Notes: generated from the sequence alone by a model not told the origin. 52,500 nt of DNA from Stramonita haemastoma (GCA_030674155.1 CM060327.1:13243663-13296162); one strand, 5' to 3'; shown: positions 12,165-22,978, counted from the stretch's first letter. Translations and numbers: made by a program.

Positions 12165-12250
12165 AATTCCCGAGTGCTTACGCACTCAGAACATCTTGCA
12201 CACACGTCACAATCTATATCCACCTTTAGCCAGATATGTAAGCCACATGG
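12165..12250 (+). repeat. SINE A body fragment, plus strand (diverged)
   Basis: Contains 'acgcac.cagaacatcttgc' followed by 'acacgt', matching the body of the better preserved copy at 36580-36625. It lies within a 155-codon open frame (12073-12540), which is one reason I do not call that frame a gene. Confidence 0.5.
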
Positions 12251-12728
12251 TAAATGGAATGAATAACACAAATACACGCCTTAAAGCATCACTCTATGTT
12301 CCTACAAACAGATCCTCAATAAAAGCATCACCCTCATCTACTAAACCACACAAACACTGTTGTTGCACACACACAAAATCTTCCAAGATTCAGAAGACCA
12401 CAATGTCCACAATAACTATCGTCCATCCCATCGCGAACCTAACACACTTAATGCCTATCTTTCCCACTGAACACTTCTTGTACAAGGCAAAGAAGCAGAC
12501 CAGCAAGACTCTTTCTCCTAGGGAGGATCAGACACTCTGAGGAAAAGGCAGGGAGCCAGGACTGAAGCAAGCATCGGCCTGTGCCAACTGGGAGAATCAG
12601 ATGAATGTAGTATTCATCCCAGGCTTGGAGAAAGCCTGCGGGGAGGAGAAATCCGATCTCCACACAGGAGGTGCCATGATGGGGAGGCAGCGTGCAACTT
12701 GTCTTAGTTTTGTACGGGAGGGGAGTAT

Positions 12729-12800
12729 ATGCCGAGTGGTTAATGCAACATGGTTCTAATCCTTAGTCGTAAGTAATGGGTTTGAATCTCGGCTAAACTG
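12729..12800 (+). repeat. tRNA-like (Ser/Leu-type) SINE head or tRNA pseudogene
   Basis: An A-box-like 'atgccgagtggttaa' starts at 12729 and a B-box-like 'ggtttgaatct' at 12779. The spacing suits a class II (long variable arm) tRNA. The acceptor ends do not pair, so a functional tRNA is unlikely. No clear SINE body follows. Confidence 0.5.
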
Positions 12801-12919
12801 AATGGAAATGAGGCACTGAAAATTGGCAGTAATTGCATTGTATGCTGTGAAAATGAAGACAAGGGTATGGATTTGCACAGGCGCCTTGACTGACACTAAT
12901 CAGAAGTCTGGCTTGTTTA

Positions 12920-13145
<226 letters not shown>

Positions 13146-13415
13146 TTTATAGACATACAAAGAAAACAACAGACAGACAAAGACACAGGCAGATAGGCAA
13201 GGTCAACAGTCTACAGCGTTAAATCAAAGACTACTAAATCAGGACCATAGCATTAAAGCCTGAAAGGCAGTGCAGTGCAGTAAACCTCCTCAAGAAAAGA
13301 AAGCACTGCCATGACCAGCTGTTGCCAGACCAGGGCTACACTGCGCCTCAGCCTCCTTCATCCCCGCCACTGCTTCTTTCTCTCAGCTCATCACGTTCAT
13401 CTGTGGACTGCTCAG

Positions 13416-13416
<1 letters not shown>

Positions 13417-13464
<48 letters not shown>

Positions 13465-13494
13465 GCTGCTGCTGCTGCTGCTGCTGTTGTTGTT
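13417..13494 (+). repeat. (GTT)n-(GCT)n-(GTT)n trinucleotide array
   Basis: About 16 GTT units, about seven GCT units, then a few GTT units. The GCT block sits inside an otherwise pure GTT array and differs by one transition (T to C). Confidence 0.97.
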
Positions 13495-13899
13495 CCTACC
13501 CTAGCTTAACACCTTGAGGGTCACTCAGAATACCACGGTCTTTTATACATCTTTAAAATCGTGCATCGTCTAAAAAAAAAGTTTGAATAAAAATGTTTGA
13601 CTAAAACAGTTTGAAGAAAATACACACTCTGACTCTTATCATCTCACCTAAGAATCACTTTGTAAAAAATAACACTCAAAATGAGAAGTTTGTGTGTTTG
13701 ACTATTTTCAAGTGCCTCACCATACAGGCAGTCATATTTTGACTCAAACTGATTTTCTTCCTTCCTTTACAGAAGAAATCATGTTGTTGTAAGAGCTTAT
13801 TATAGCTGAAAATAAACTCAACATATCAATTTAAACACAACAGCAGTTTAACGTGGGATTTGTAGGCTTACATCAATGAGTAACAAACCATTTGACCCG

Positions 13900-14190
13900 G
13901 ACCATGTCAGTGCTACATCTGAGAAAGTCCAGTACCAGCTGTCCAATCAATATCAATCCAATCTTTTTGTTTATAGCCCTGACTAACATCGAGGCCATAT
14001 CGGGGCTGTCACCATTTTTTTTTGGCAACCTCAGATGAAAACTGCGCAACAAATTATATACAGATGAAAACAAGGTTTTAAACCAACTCTACTGTCGTTT
14101 CTTGTTGTATCAACGCTCTGGTCAACTTAAGGGTCAACCCAGGACGATTGCTGTGTTGTGGGAAAAACCACATCAGCAGCACATAAGATG
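13900..14190 (+). repeat. Dispersed repeat B, copy 1
   Basis: Matches 19500-19780 in direct orientation and the complement of 22090-22235. Landmarks are 'caatccaatc' near 'tgtttatagccc', 'ggccatatcggggctg', then 'aaaccaactctactgtc', 'gctctgg' and 'gggtcaacccaggac'. Probably an old non-autonomous element. I cannot name the family. Confidence 0.75.
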
Positions 14191-14589
14191 AGCTGGCCTA
14201 TCTCTAAGTCTGAAAAGAGTAAAAACAACAACAACAACAACAAAAAAAAAACAACCCTGACAATTTGTTCTGCCAAACACTTGAATGTTGTATTTCTACT
14301 TATGTGCTCTTACAACACATAAAAAGAGATCATTTCAAAACCAAAACAACCCTGTTCTTAGCAACAACCTATGACAACTATCAGGTAACTGGTGCACTGA
14401 AATGTTCAGACTGATAGCTTGCCTGCATAATGCAGACCTGTTCCACCTTCACATAGCACTGCCAATGTGGACTGCTGACATTTGTCAGTCTTTTATCTCC
14501 TAACGGAATGCTCAATGGCATCACCACTCGCAATGTTCAGGTAAACCATGATAAAGTGCACAGACTGCAAGTTGAGTGATCCCACTGGC

Positions 14590-14770
14590 ACCTAAAAGAA
14601 AATCAGCAATACCCGACCCACATTTTAATTTTGTTATCAAAAAATTCCCCGAAGTCGGAATGCCGCTACCTTCATGTGGGCAATAATGGTCACATACGCA
14701 AATCCTCACCATTGGTGAACCTCTGAGCGCTAGCCGAGGAACGAAAACATTACCAAAAATGAATATGATT
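14590..14770 (+). repeat. SINE family N, copy 1 (3' part)
   Basis: Carries 'ccccgaagtcggaatg' and 'cgctacc', then 'atgtgggcaataatggtc', 'acatacgcaaa', and ends 'agccgaggaacgaaaa'. The order 'ccccgaaa..cgga.t..ggct', '..ggtcatacacg' and 'acgaag' recurs in SINE tails I remember from gastropod sequences. That recollection is not checked here. Confidence 0.65.
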
Positions 14771-14869
14771 ATCTTCTAGTATGCAAAAAAAAACACTTTC
14801 CCCACACGTTTGCCCACATTTTAATTTCAATATCATCAGAAAACACAACTGCTCAGAAAAAAAGGTCAA

Positions 14870-15300
14870 GAGATTAGCATATCAGGAGAAAAAAAGACCT
14901 GATTTCAACAGGTCAGCTAGCAGGACTGTAAGTACATCCACGAGCATTAAAGAGACGTAAAGAGTACTGAAGGGGAACATGTTCTCTGCAGGAAGTCTCT
15001 GTGTGTCCATTAAACTCCTATGGCGTAATGGAATGAGGGGGTGAAGAAAGTGATCTTGGCTCGAAAAGTTTTACCCAAGTCTTTTGAAAGTATTGAAGCA
15101 GAAGAGAAAGTAGAAACTTTGGCTGACAGAGACAAGGACACGAAGTCAAGGAAAGGGATTTCTTTTCTGTACTTCACTGTTATTTTTAACCCTATTCTTT
15201 GTGAAGGAGGCAATACGTACATCAGTACAAGTCATTTGTCCAAGCAATCCTAATTAATACTTTATTGTCTCTAAGATAATTTGTCTTTGCAAGCAACACC
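14870..15300. other. Unique-looking DNA, no gene seen
   Basis: A 70-codon open frame (15041-15253) reads as ordinary residues but resembles nothing I recognise. No repeat copies seen. Confidence 0.45.
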
Positions 15301-15324
15301 TATAAACTATACACACACATTGCA

Positions 15325-15432
15325 ATATACACACACACACGCACGCACGCACGCACACGCAACACACACACAGCACACACACAAACAAATCCTCCCCCCA
15401 ACTCACCCCCCCCACTCACACACACAACACAC
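15325..15432 (+). repeat. (CA)n/(CGCA)n imperfect array
   Basis: CA and GCAC repeats with two C-rich interruptions near 15393 and 15407. Confidence 0.93.
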
Positions 15433-15434
15433 AC

Positions 15435-15920
15435 TTAGTACCTCATCTGCATCTATGCATACAGAAAAAGACGGAACATGAGAGACACTAGGGATCACAC
15501 AATCATCTACCTCTTCATAATACACCACAGAAGCATGCACTATTGACCTTCATTAGTGATACACGGTCTTGGCAATTGAAGAACTGTGTGCAGCAAGCCC
15601 AGAGGGTAGGTAGCCAGATAACCCTCAGACCTGGCTCTAAACAGATCAGACAGAATTCTGACAAAAACCAGGTCCGTCCCATGAGAACCCCTGACCGCAA
15701 TGTTCCGAGTTTCAAGGACAAAATGTGTCCTGATCTGTGTAGAAGGAATAGGAAATACCGATATGAGTTCTGGGGGCGTTTGATTAGGGTTGTACTGGTA
15801 CAGTACTTTTGTTTGAATCTTGTGCATATTTGACCATGAAAATTGGTGACTTTTTTAAGTATGCACCTTGTTGGATATTATGTGTGTTTGTATGTACGTA
15901 TGAAAATAAACACCCAAACA
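15435..15920. other. Unique-looking DNA, no gene seen
   Basis: Overlapping open frames of 95 and 96 codons occur on opposite strands between 15540 and 15833. Neither shows a recognisable domain. Confidence 0.45.
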
Positions 15921-15944
15921 CAGACACAATGCGCACAGACATGC

Positions 15945-15976
15945 ACACTCACACTCAGACACAGACACAGAAACAG

Positions 15977-16048
<72 letters not shown>

Positions 16049-16195
16049 CACCACCACAAGACACACATGACACAAACACACACAAACATACACAACACAC
16101 ACAAACATACACCGTGCCACACACACACCTGCACACACACACAACATACACACACACACACTCACACAACACACACACTAACATCTGACACAAGT
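15945..16195 (+). repeat. (CA)n array
   Basis: Pure CA at about 15978-16047, flanked by imperfect CA with AAC, AGA and ATA interruptions to 16195. Confidence 0.97.
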
Positions 16196-16325
16196 GTATA
16201 AGAAGTTTAACTCTGTCCTCCACTTTATAACCTTTACAGTCGATTCCCACCGGGCTATTTTATTTAAAGAACGTGCACTTTGTCTTCAATTATAAGTAGA
16301 AGATGACGCATAGTATCACTGTTAA

Positions 16326-16420
16326 GGGACATAAACTATAAACCGAGGTCCCGTGTGCGAGCGCACGCGGAACATATTGAACATAGGTTAAAACCTATTC
16401 CACTTTTCGGAAGATTAATG
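16326..16420 (+). repeat. SINE A body fragment, plus strand
   Basis: Contains 'actataaaccgaggtcccg' and 'cgcacgcggaacatattg', then 'ttaaaacctattcc' and 'acttttcgga'. This corresponds to the central part of the full copy at 36438-36790. No tRNA head or tail. Confidence 0.8.
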
Positions 16421-16519
16421 CATATGAAAACACTCACTGCCATGTAAAGGGGAAAAAATCATTCGTAATTCAAAACGTATCTTTTTCCTCGTGGAGGTGC
16501 CGGGTCCTGTTACTAGAAA

Positions 16520-16825
16520 TGGCGCCCCTACCTCCTGGAAATCCTAAGCTTGAAATTTCCTCTTTTCTATCCCTCTTTGTGTTTCTACCTTTTTTGGTCT
16601 TCCTATCACCTCTTTCTTGTCTATTTTCTGCCTACGTGGTCCATTCTCCTACCTTTTGTCACAAAGACTTTAAAGATAACAGTTCTCTCCTACCCAAAGT
16701 CGGATACGCTGGGCCACACTTGTCAGGCGTTTAACGGCAGCGCAACAGCATTTTCGCTCACGTGGCAGATAACAATAGTTGCTGTCTTGAGTGTAGCGTT
16801 CAAGGACGAAGAGAAAAGCACTTTT
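16520..16825 (+). repeat. Dispersed repeat M, copy 1
   Basis: Matches 20700-21010 in direct orientation. Landmarks: 'tctatccctctttgtg.tt', a T/C-rich stretch, 'aagactttaaagata', 'ctgggcc', 'acttgtcaggcg.ttaacgg', 'gcaacagcatttt' and 'gttgctgtctt'. No protein similarity recognised. Confidence 0.75.
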
Positions 16826-17324
16826 TCTCTGCATATTCAATTTCTGGCGAAGCCGTCTCTGCAGTTCAATAACCACGATAGTTATAGATTCCATGTCTCC
16901 CTGAAATTTAGGAAGACATAAACAAGCCATCAACTTCAGGTTACAGCTCACAGCATAGGGAGTATGCTGTTACTAAGAGTAGGTATTAGGTAGACGTACT
17001 TCTTTCTCGTAACTTTTTTTTTGCGTTTCCGTGGCAACCCCCTCAGCCTCGTTCCAACATCTACGCATTGCCAACACTATCCCTACTACCCATTAAAGTA
17101 TGGATGGTAATCAAAGTACCTTTTATTCCAGCCTTAGTAGTTTCCTGCCAATCATAGGACTGTCCCATCTACACCTTTTATCTGCCTTCCACCTACACAC
17201 ACACAGCCACAATCACGAGCAGTCTGTCACTTTTCCAAAACCCTATTGTCTTTAGCATTGTTCTATCCAGGTTGCTCGGCATAGGCCACCAGACAGACGG
17301 TAACCTGCACTGTAACAGAATCAC

Positions 17325-17465
17325 GATTATTTTATTTATTTATTTATTTACTTATTTATTTATTTGTTATTCATACTTTTTATATAATGATATGGAATAA
17401 GAACTCATGTGCTTTTTTTACATCCAGTCCCGTGTGCTGCAGTTTTGTAAATTCTTATATGCGGT
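17325..17465 (-). repeat. SINE A 3' tail with (TAAA)n, minus strand
   Basis: On the minus strand the order is 'ttacaaaactgcag', 'cacgggactgg', 'tgtaaaaaaagcac', 'ttattccat', then a TAAA/TAAG tail of about 35 bp (17331-17366). The tail identifies the 3' end and the direction of retroposition. Confidence 0.8.
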
Positions 17466-17497
17466 TGTATGCGATGCTCGTTCTAATTACTCATCTT

Positions 17498-17596
17498 AAT
17501 TTTTTTAATCCAATTTTTAATTTGAGGATAATGGAATAAACACTGTGCTCTTTTACAACAAAGTCTTTCAATTCCCCGTCTGGGTGCTTGTTTTTG
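17498..17596 (-). repeat. SINE A tail fragment, minus strand
   Basis: 'aggataatggaataaacact' is followed by 'gtgctctttta', and then by 'aattccccgtctgg'. These are the complements of the tail landmarks in 47393-47530. It abuts SINE P on the plus strand. Confidence 0.6.
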
Positions 17597-17597
17597 A

Positions 17598-17855
17598 ATA
17601 AGACGACAAACTGAGGTCCAGTGTGCAGCATTCATTCGCCGTGCGTAAGAAAACCCACGGCAACAAGAGAGTTGTTCATGAAAAAAGTCTGTAGAAAAAA
17701 GACATTCTGATCAGGGAAACAAATACAAGCATACAGGAAAAGAAACACAAATAGTGGGTGGGGTTGCTCTTGAGGCGAAGCGCTCTTGCCAAGGAGAGGA
17801 GCCCAAATTTTGCTCAGAGAAATCTGCCGTGTCTTAAAGTGGTATACAAATACTC
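17598..17855 (+). repeat. SINE P (gastropod-type tRNA SINE body, head not seen)
   Basis: Begins 'agacgacaaactgaggtcc', then 'agtgtgcagcat', 'cgtaagaaaacccacggcaa', 'gagagttgttc', 'ctgtagaaaaa', 'gaggcgaagcgctcttgcc', 'cagagaaatctgccgtg' and 'gtatacaaatac'. I remember near-identical order in SINEs that are abundant in gastropod genomes. The start is related to SINE A ('..taaaccgaggtcccgtgtg'), but the remainder differs. Confidence 0.8.
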
Positions 17856-17958
17856 CAAAAACTGAAAGATGCATGCAGACAAGACATAATAGAGAAAATG
17901 GCTTCTTTCTTGCCATCCAGTTCTTTGTGCAGTTTCTCTTTGCTCAATTATATGTCAT

Positions 17959-18076
17959 TCATTCCTTCCTTCCTTCTTTCCTTCCTTCCTTCCTTCCTTC
18001 CTTCCTTCCTTCCTTCCTTCATTCATTCATTCATTCATTCATTCATTCATTCATTCATTCATTCATTCATTCATTC
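17959..18076 (+). repeat. Compound (TTCC)n-(TTCA)n tetranucleotide array
   Basis: About 15 TTCC units with one TTTC slip, followed without a gap by about 14 TTCA units. The blocks differ by one base. Confidence 0.97.
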
Positions 18077-18084
18077 ACTCGTTT

Positions 18085-18480
18085 ATTTATTCATCCTCAC
18101 AGCCCTGACAGACCCTGAAAGACATCACGGCCCTCTCCAGTCTCTCTCTCTCTACCACTCTCTTTCTCTTTCTGTCAGGGGACAGTGACAGAGCTGACTG
18201 ATTCCGCTAGCTCCAGGACAATGACACACAACTTGGGGTCATTCACCGCCACAAAGGATCAGAGACATGGAGTGTCCGCAGCAGTCAATCTGCCCCAGGA
18301 CTGCCTTTCAGCTGCAAAAGCCAGGGCAGAGGATAGCCGAGTGATTTATCTCTTGTGGTAATGCACTTTTGGTTTCTGTGAGTCATCCACACGTTCTGAT
18401 GTAACTTCAGCTTGGGAACGGGTAAGGATGCAATAGCTGTAGATGTGCTTGTAATGAGACTGTGCATGCATCTGAGCTAC
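18085..18480 (+). repeat. Dispersed repeat D, copy 1
   Basis: Matches 27824-28165. Landmarks: 'gtcaggggac', 'atcagaga.at', 'tctgccccaggact' with 'cctttcagctg', 'aaaagccagggcag', 'gagtgatttatctcttgt', 'gtaatgcactttt' and 'tctgatgta'. Followed about 1.7 kb later by repeat E in the same orientation. Confidence 0.8.
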
Positions 18481-18489
18481 GTGTATCTC

Positions 18490-19480
18490 TGTTGGTGAAG
18501 ACATGAACATAGTTAAAAACGAAATACGAACGTAATTTATTCTCGTCCACATCTTTTCCTCTTCATGTACCTACTTATTTTCTCGGGTCATTTTTTTCAA
18601 AGTCTCGACATAACATCACAAACTATCATGAGCATGAAAGGTCCAGAAAACAGATTTCTCTATTTTCTTCAGCAGAAGTGACAGTCCTTAACTACCTGAA
18701 AAGTGAAAGATTGCTTCTTAAACACGTTACACCTTGTAGTCCAATTGATGAGTGCTTACGGAAATAAGATTCTGACTGCGCAAAGTCATATGGTGTGCTC
18801 TGGAAGGTAAAGCGCTCTGAGCATCTTTTGGATTCAAAAAGGTTTTATTATTTCATTATAAAAGGAGAGATATAGTGTATACAACATGACTGTCATAGCA
18901 ACATGCTTGATGCGTATACCGTGTCCAAGTGCAACATCAACATTTATATAGGAACAAGTGATCCTTATACTGACTAAAGCAAAAAAGAAAACATTACTTA
19001 ACATAATGTAAACAATATCTGAGTTTGCAGATAATAAAAGTGTTGGTTATTTCCTCCAAAAACATGTTTATAAAAAAAAAAAAAAAACGAGCAGGCCAAA
19101 GACTGCTACCAGCCTTATGTGACTCTACTCATCCCAAAATGTTCAGAAAAAATGCGGAAAAAAACACAAACAAGCGAAGACATGGAAAGCGTTTTGAATA
19201 AGAACCGATATAAAAGCAAACAACCACCATATGCAGACACATCGTAAAGAAGATCACAGAGACTGCGTTCTCCTAACAGATCTCAGCGCTCAGGCCACTT
19301 GCCTGTCCGTTCTGTAAGGGAGGAGATCAATCCAGACCTGACACCAGTGATCAATAGCACGGCTAGCTGTACATTAGGTAGGACTGCACTCTCTTCTCTC
19401 TGCTGGCAACACGTCTGTCAGTCACTTGAACAACAGCCACTAGCTGGATCAGTGATCTATCTGATTAAGTAAAGAGGCAG
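18490..19480. other. Interval between repeats D1 and B2, no gene seen
   Basis: Ordinary AT-rich sequence with a short A run at 19072-19087. I find no counterpart in the much shorter D2-E2 interval (28165-28475). Confidence 0.5.
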
Positions 19481-19499
19481 GGATAAGGAACTGTGCGGC

Positions 19500-19780
19500 A
19501 AGATCTATGGTACAGCTACGTGGACATAGCGGGAGGAGACGGGTATGGGCAGCTATCTAATCCAGTCCTGTTGTTTATAGCCCTGCTGACCGCAGAGAGG
19601 CTATACCAGAGCTGCCACTACGTCAGTCTCAGATTTAAACTATACACCTATATACATATCAAAGCAAGATTTAAAACCAACTCTACTGTCTTTCAACATG
19701 CTAAAGCTCTGGCCAGTTATAAGAGTCAACCCAGGATGGTCCTGACGATGTGGGAGAACCTCATGAAGCATAGAGCCAAC
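19500..19780 (+). repeat. Dispersed repeat B, copy 2
   Basis: Direct copy of 13900-14190: 'ttgtttatagccctgctgacc', 'gaggctatacca', 'tttaaaaccaactctactgt', 'gctctggcca', and 'gagtcaacccaggatgg'. It sits between D1 and E1. A 96-codon open frame across it (19493-19783) has no recognised domain. Confidence 0.78.
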
Positions 19781-20159
19781 TAATGCAATGATCAAGAGTA
19801 ATAATGTTATCTTCTGTGATCTGGACAACTTGCACTCCGAGGCAAAAACAGGATATACTTGAAGAGACATCCTACTTATGGCATTATTTTTTCCCATTCG
19901 CGCATAGTATTAAATTTATGTGGAAAAGAAAGGAAACCAGATGTACAACTGGTTGAGAGTGTCTGAGTTGTCAAGATGTTGTCACCTTTTACTGCAAAGA
20001 TCATTATTTACCCTCTGACAATACAAATACTACCAGTGTAATACGAAAAGAATAATGACTATCATTCCTACTTTTCACAGTTGGCTTAGCCACAAAGCCA
20101 AAAATGTGCATCAGCCGACGTCAGCGAAATGGCTTGAGCCATCTCATTAAGTTGTCAAC

Positions 20160-20625
20160 ATTCAGCGATCAGATTGCCTCTCTTCTCTCCACCAGCAATC
20201 TTCCTGGTCTGTTTCCAACCCCCCACCCCCTCACTCTATCTTGGCAGTGAAATAAACAGAGACACAGTTTACACATCAATCAGCAGAAGCATGCAAAGGT
20301 CAGGGAAGACGTCACCGCCACTCTCCGGAATTCCGGCACGGGACATAACCCTGACCGTCATGTCTGGCTCTGCTGGCTGCACACACACAGCCAGGGAAGG
20401 TCTGCTCCTTCCCCTTCACCACCACAGGCTGGCCTCCCTTCATTCTGCTTCTTTGGCATACTGCAGCATGCTGTCTGTCCTCTTCAGGCAAGACGCCAGT
20501 GCAGAATAAGATTGCAGAGCAGTCAGCAACTTCTGCTAATGTACTTTAGGTGTTTCTGCCTTGATAGAACTACCAGGGATCAGGTTTTTCATGGAAAAGG
20601 GCTAAATAAAGAGTTTCAATCTTGA
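20160..20625 (+). repeat. Dispersed repeat E, copy 1
   Basis: Very similar to 28475-28905. The stretch from about 20248 to 20395 matches 28546-28692 with only a few differences, including 'agtgaaataaacagagacac', 'atgcaaaggtcagggaagac', 'gtcaccgccactctccgg' and 'ggacataaccctgac'. The core 'ggtcagggaa.acgtca.c' also occurs in repeat D, which suggests a common element. Confidence 0.87.
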
Positions 20626-20699
20626 CTACACAGAATCAATCAATCAATCAGCGTCTTGTTTCATTGAAGGGGGTACCCTTGGAAATGCCGGGGGCATGT

Positions 20700-21010
20700 C
20701 AGTATGAATAGCATCTCAACCTTCTAACAATTTGGTGCAAAGAATTCACTAATTTCTATCCCTCTCTTTGTTACTGCTTTTTTTCTTTCTCTTTTTGTCA
20801 CTTCCTTAATGTTCATTTTCCATCTTCTCGGTCTATTCTTTTGCCTTTTTTTATAGAAAGTCTTAAAAGATACTTTTTTCCCACATTAAAGCTAGATGCA
20901 CTAGGCCCGACTTGTCAGGTGCTTAACGGTTGTGCAATGCATTTTTGCTTATATGACTGACCCAAAAATAGGTTGCTGTCTGAGTGTTTAGGAATGGGAC
21001 ACTAAGAGGG
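20700..21010 (+). repeat. Dispersed repeat M, copy 2
   Basis: Diverged direct copy of 16520-16825: 'ttctatccctctctttgtta', a T-rich stretch, 'ggtctattcttttgcc', 'gaaagtcttaaaagata', 'ctaggcccgacttgtcagg' and 'tgcttaacgg', then 'tgcaatgcatttttgctta', 'gttgctgtctgagtg'. Confidence 0.72.
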
Positions 21011-21029
21011 GTTTGTAGTGCTTGTGAGG

Positions 21030-22085
21030 CTGTGATAACGAGTCTCTATTTTCTTCCTGTTTTATTGATCACACTTATGTCAATGACCGGGAACTGATCC
21101 ACGCATGAGACTACTTACTTTCAGATTTACATTCTATGCTTACCGTCTAGATTACCTGAGCTAAAAGTTCTTCTGTACATAAAATGAAAATGTCGCTACT
21201 TCTTCATTTCTGTTTGATTTCGTTTTGCTTTGTCTTTTTTCCTTATGTTTCGACAGTCTTGTTTCTGCTGACTTCTTCATAACCCGGGTTAGCCACAGAG
21301 ATTCATGTTATTCTTGATATATCCGTATGTGACCTCCACAGAGAGTTTACAAAACTGACCGTATGTTGTCAGTCTATGAAATATCAGGAGGGGTAAGAGA
21401 TTCTTCCCATGGGGGTCTGTCATGAAGATTGTTGCTCTTTTATCTCTGTATGTAGAAAGGGCAAGACATGAGCGGGTCTGGACTGGAGGAGATCAATAAA
21501 GATGTATCATGCTTAATTTATACTGGGTTCTTGTAGATGCAGGATTTAGTTTCTATTTTCTTTCTTTATTGATTTTCCTATGTGAACGAAGTCACACTGA
21601 CAGTATTACTTATGGAACATATATAATGCATTGTTATGCAGTGTGATTTTAAAAAAAAATACTGCTTACATGTTCCATAAAGGATAACGCAGAGTATGCA
21701 TTTGACTTTCAAATCTCATCATAAAAAATGATCTTGCGCTAAAGAAAATTAATGTCTAACATTCAAAAAGAGTGTGTTTCAAATAATCCCTTGTAGACTA
21801 AAAATCAGACATTTCTTGTATCTTGATAGTTTTTTTAAATTATGTATGACCAAGTTTTCTTGATGTGATTTGATGTCCGCTTAAAAATCAGTTTAAACTG
21901 TGGACTTTAATGCATTTTGTACCAAAATTGCATAAACCAATGAACAAAAATCCTCTATAAAGATCGATCTAAAAAACAAACAAAAAGCTAGTCCATGTAT
22001 CCAAAAGAAAGATATATTATTCTCATTAAAAAACCCCAACAACAACAGCAACTCAGTTTGCTTCGTCTTACACTGCAGTTTTGAA
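21030..22085. other. AT-rich DNA, no gene seen; contains a small inverted repeat
   Basis: An inverted repeat pairs 21609-21620 ('cttatggaacat') with 21670-21683 ('atgttccataaag') across about 49 bp. Otherwise there is no recognised element. Confidence 0.5.
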
Positions 22086-22089
22086 ACAA

Positions 22090-22235
22090 TATCACAACAT
22101 ACGGTGCTCCAGCTCAACTGTTGATATTCCAAACAAAATCTGCGCTTGACGAGGTAACAGCCCCGATATGGCCTGTGTGGTCGGTGGGGCTATATAAACA
22201 ATATGATTGGATTGGATTGAAAATCTGCACATTAT
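22090..22235 (-). repeat. Dispersed repeat B, copy 3, minus strand
   Basis: The complement reads 'aatccaatccaatcatattg', then 'tttatatagcccc', 'ccacacaggccatatcgg' and 'ggctgttacc'. This is the best-conserved segment of repeat B. Confidence 0.75.
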
Positions 22236-22307
22236 TTCGATGTTGTTATAGAGGAAAATACCTCTCGGTAACGTAGTATTCTGCAAATGGGTTTACTGAT
22301 AGAGCTC

Positions 22308-22680
22308 CATAACTGAGGATATACTCTGAACACTCATTTTTTCATTACAAGACGATGGTCATTAAGAGCTTTTGCCACCCTCTGACAGATCGCCCTCATG
22401 GGGCATTGTCTGGGTAGTAGTATCCTTCAAAGGGATCAGTGGACTGCATTTACCTCCTGTCTAAAGAGATCAAGGAAATGTATTAGGACAGGTCCAAAGC
22501 TGTTAAGCCTAGCAAGGAATTGTGCGGCGTTAAGACTGGTCGAAAGGTGTTAAGACTACCGAGTAATTTGTGCACTATTGAGACGTGTCTGAAGATGTGA
22601 AGGATACTAAAAGAATTATGTGGTGTTAGAACTAGGAGCATTCAGATCTTACATAGTCTGATTTATGTTTCAGCTTGTCA
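22308..22680 (+). repeat. Dispersed repeat C, copy 1, with internal 47 bp tandem units
   Basis: Matches 31055-31440 in direct orientation: 'ttgccac.ctctgacagatcg', 'ccctcatggggca.tg', 'aaagagatcaa.gaaatgta', 'ttaggacaggtccaaagctg'. Its 3' part consists of three diverged tandem units at 22483-22529, 22530-22576 and 22577-22625, each beginning 'ttaggac/ttaagac/attgagac'. Confidence 0.83.
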
Positions 22681-22836
22681 CTTGTATGGTGTGTAGGCTT
22701 GCTATTGGACATCTAACTAAAACACTAGGTCGTTTCAGATGTCCTTTTCAGTATGAATGGACGCTATTGATACATTTCGATGAAAGAATCTTTACTTCTT
22801 TTGTATTTCCATTACAGCCACATATTTTTACATCCA

Positions 22837-22867
22837 TCCATCTGTCTGTCCGTCCGTCCGTCCGCTC

Positions 22868-22902
<35 letters not shown>

Positions 22903-22912
22903 GGTCATTCTG

Positions 22913-22958
<46 letters not shown>

Positions 22959-22978
22959 CATCTATCTATCTCTCTCTC
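22837..22978 (+). repeat. Compound (TCCG)4-(TCTG)n-(TCTA)n tetranucleotide array
   Basis: Four TCCG units (22849-22864), TCTG units with a few variants to about 22900, then TCTA units to about 22970. This is the same motif series as 3347-3434 read on the other strand. Confidence 0.95.

Noticed and set aside
12073..12540. 155-codon + strand open frame with mixed composition
   Set aside because: It overlaps a SINE A body fragment at 12165-12250 and has no recognisable domain, so chance or repeat origin is more likely.
12540..12680. Similarity to 8975-9075 ('gggagaatcrgatgaat' and 'gatctc' landmarks)
   Set aside because: Only about 25 bp align convincingly, so I do not call a repeat family.
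12729..12800. Functional tRNA gene
   Set aside because: A- and B-box-like motifs are present, but the acceptor arm does not pair and the anticodon arm is unclear. Called a tRNA-derived remnant instead.
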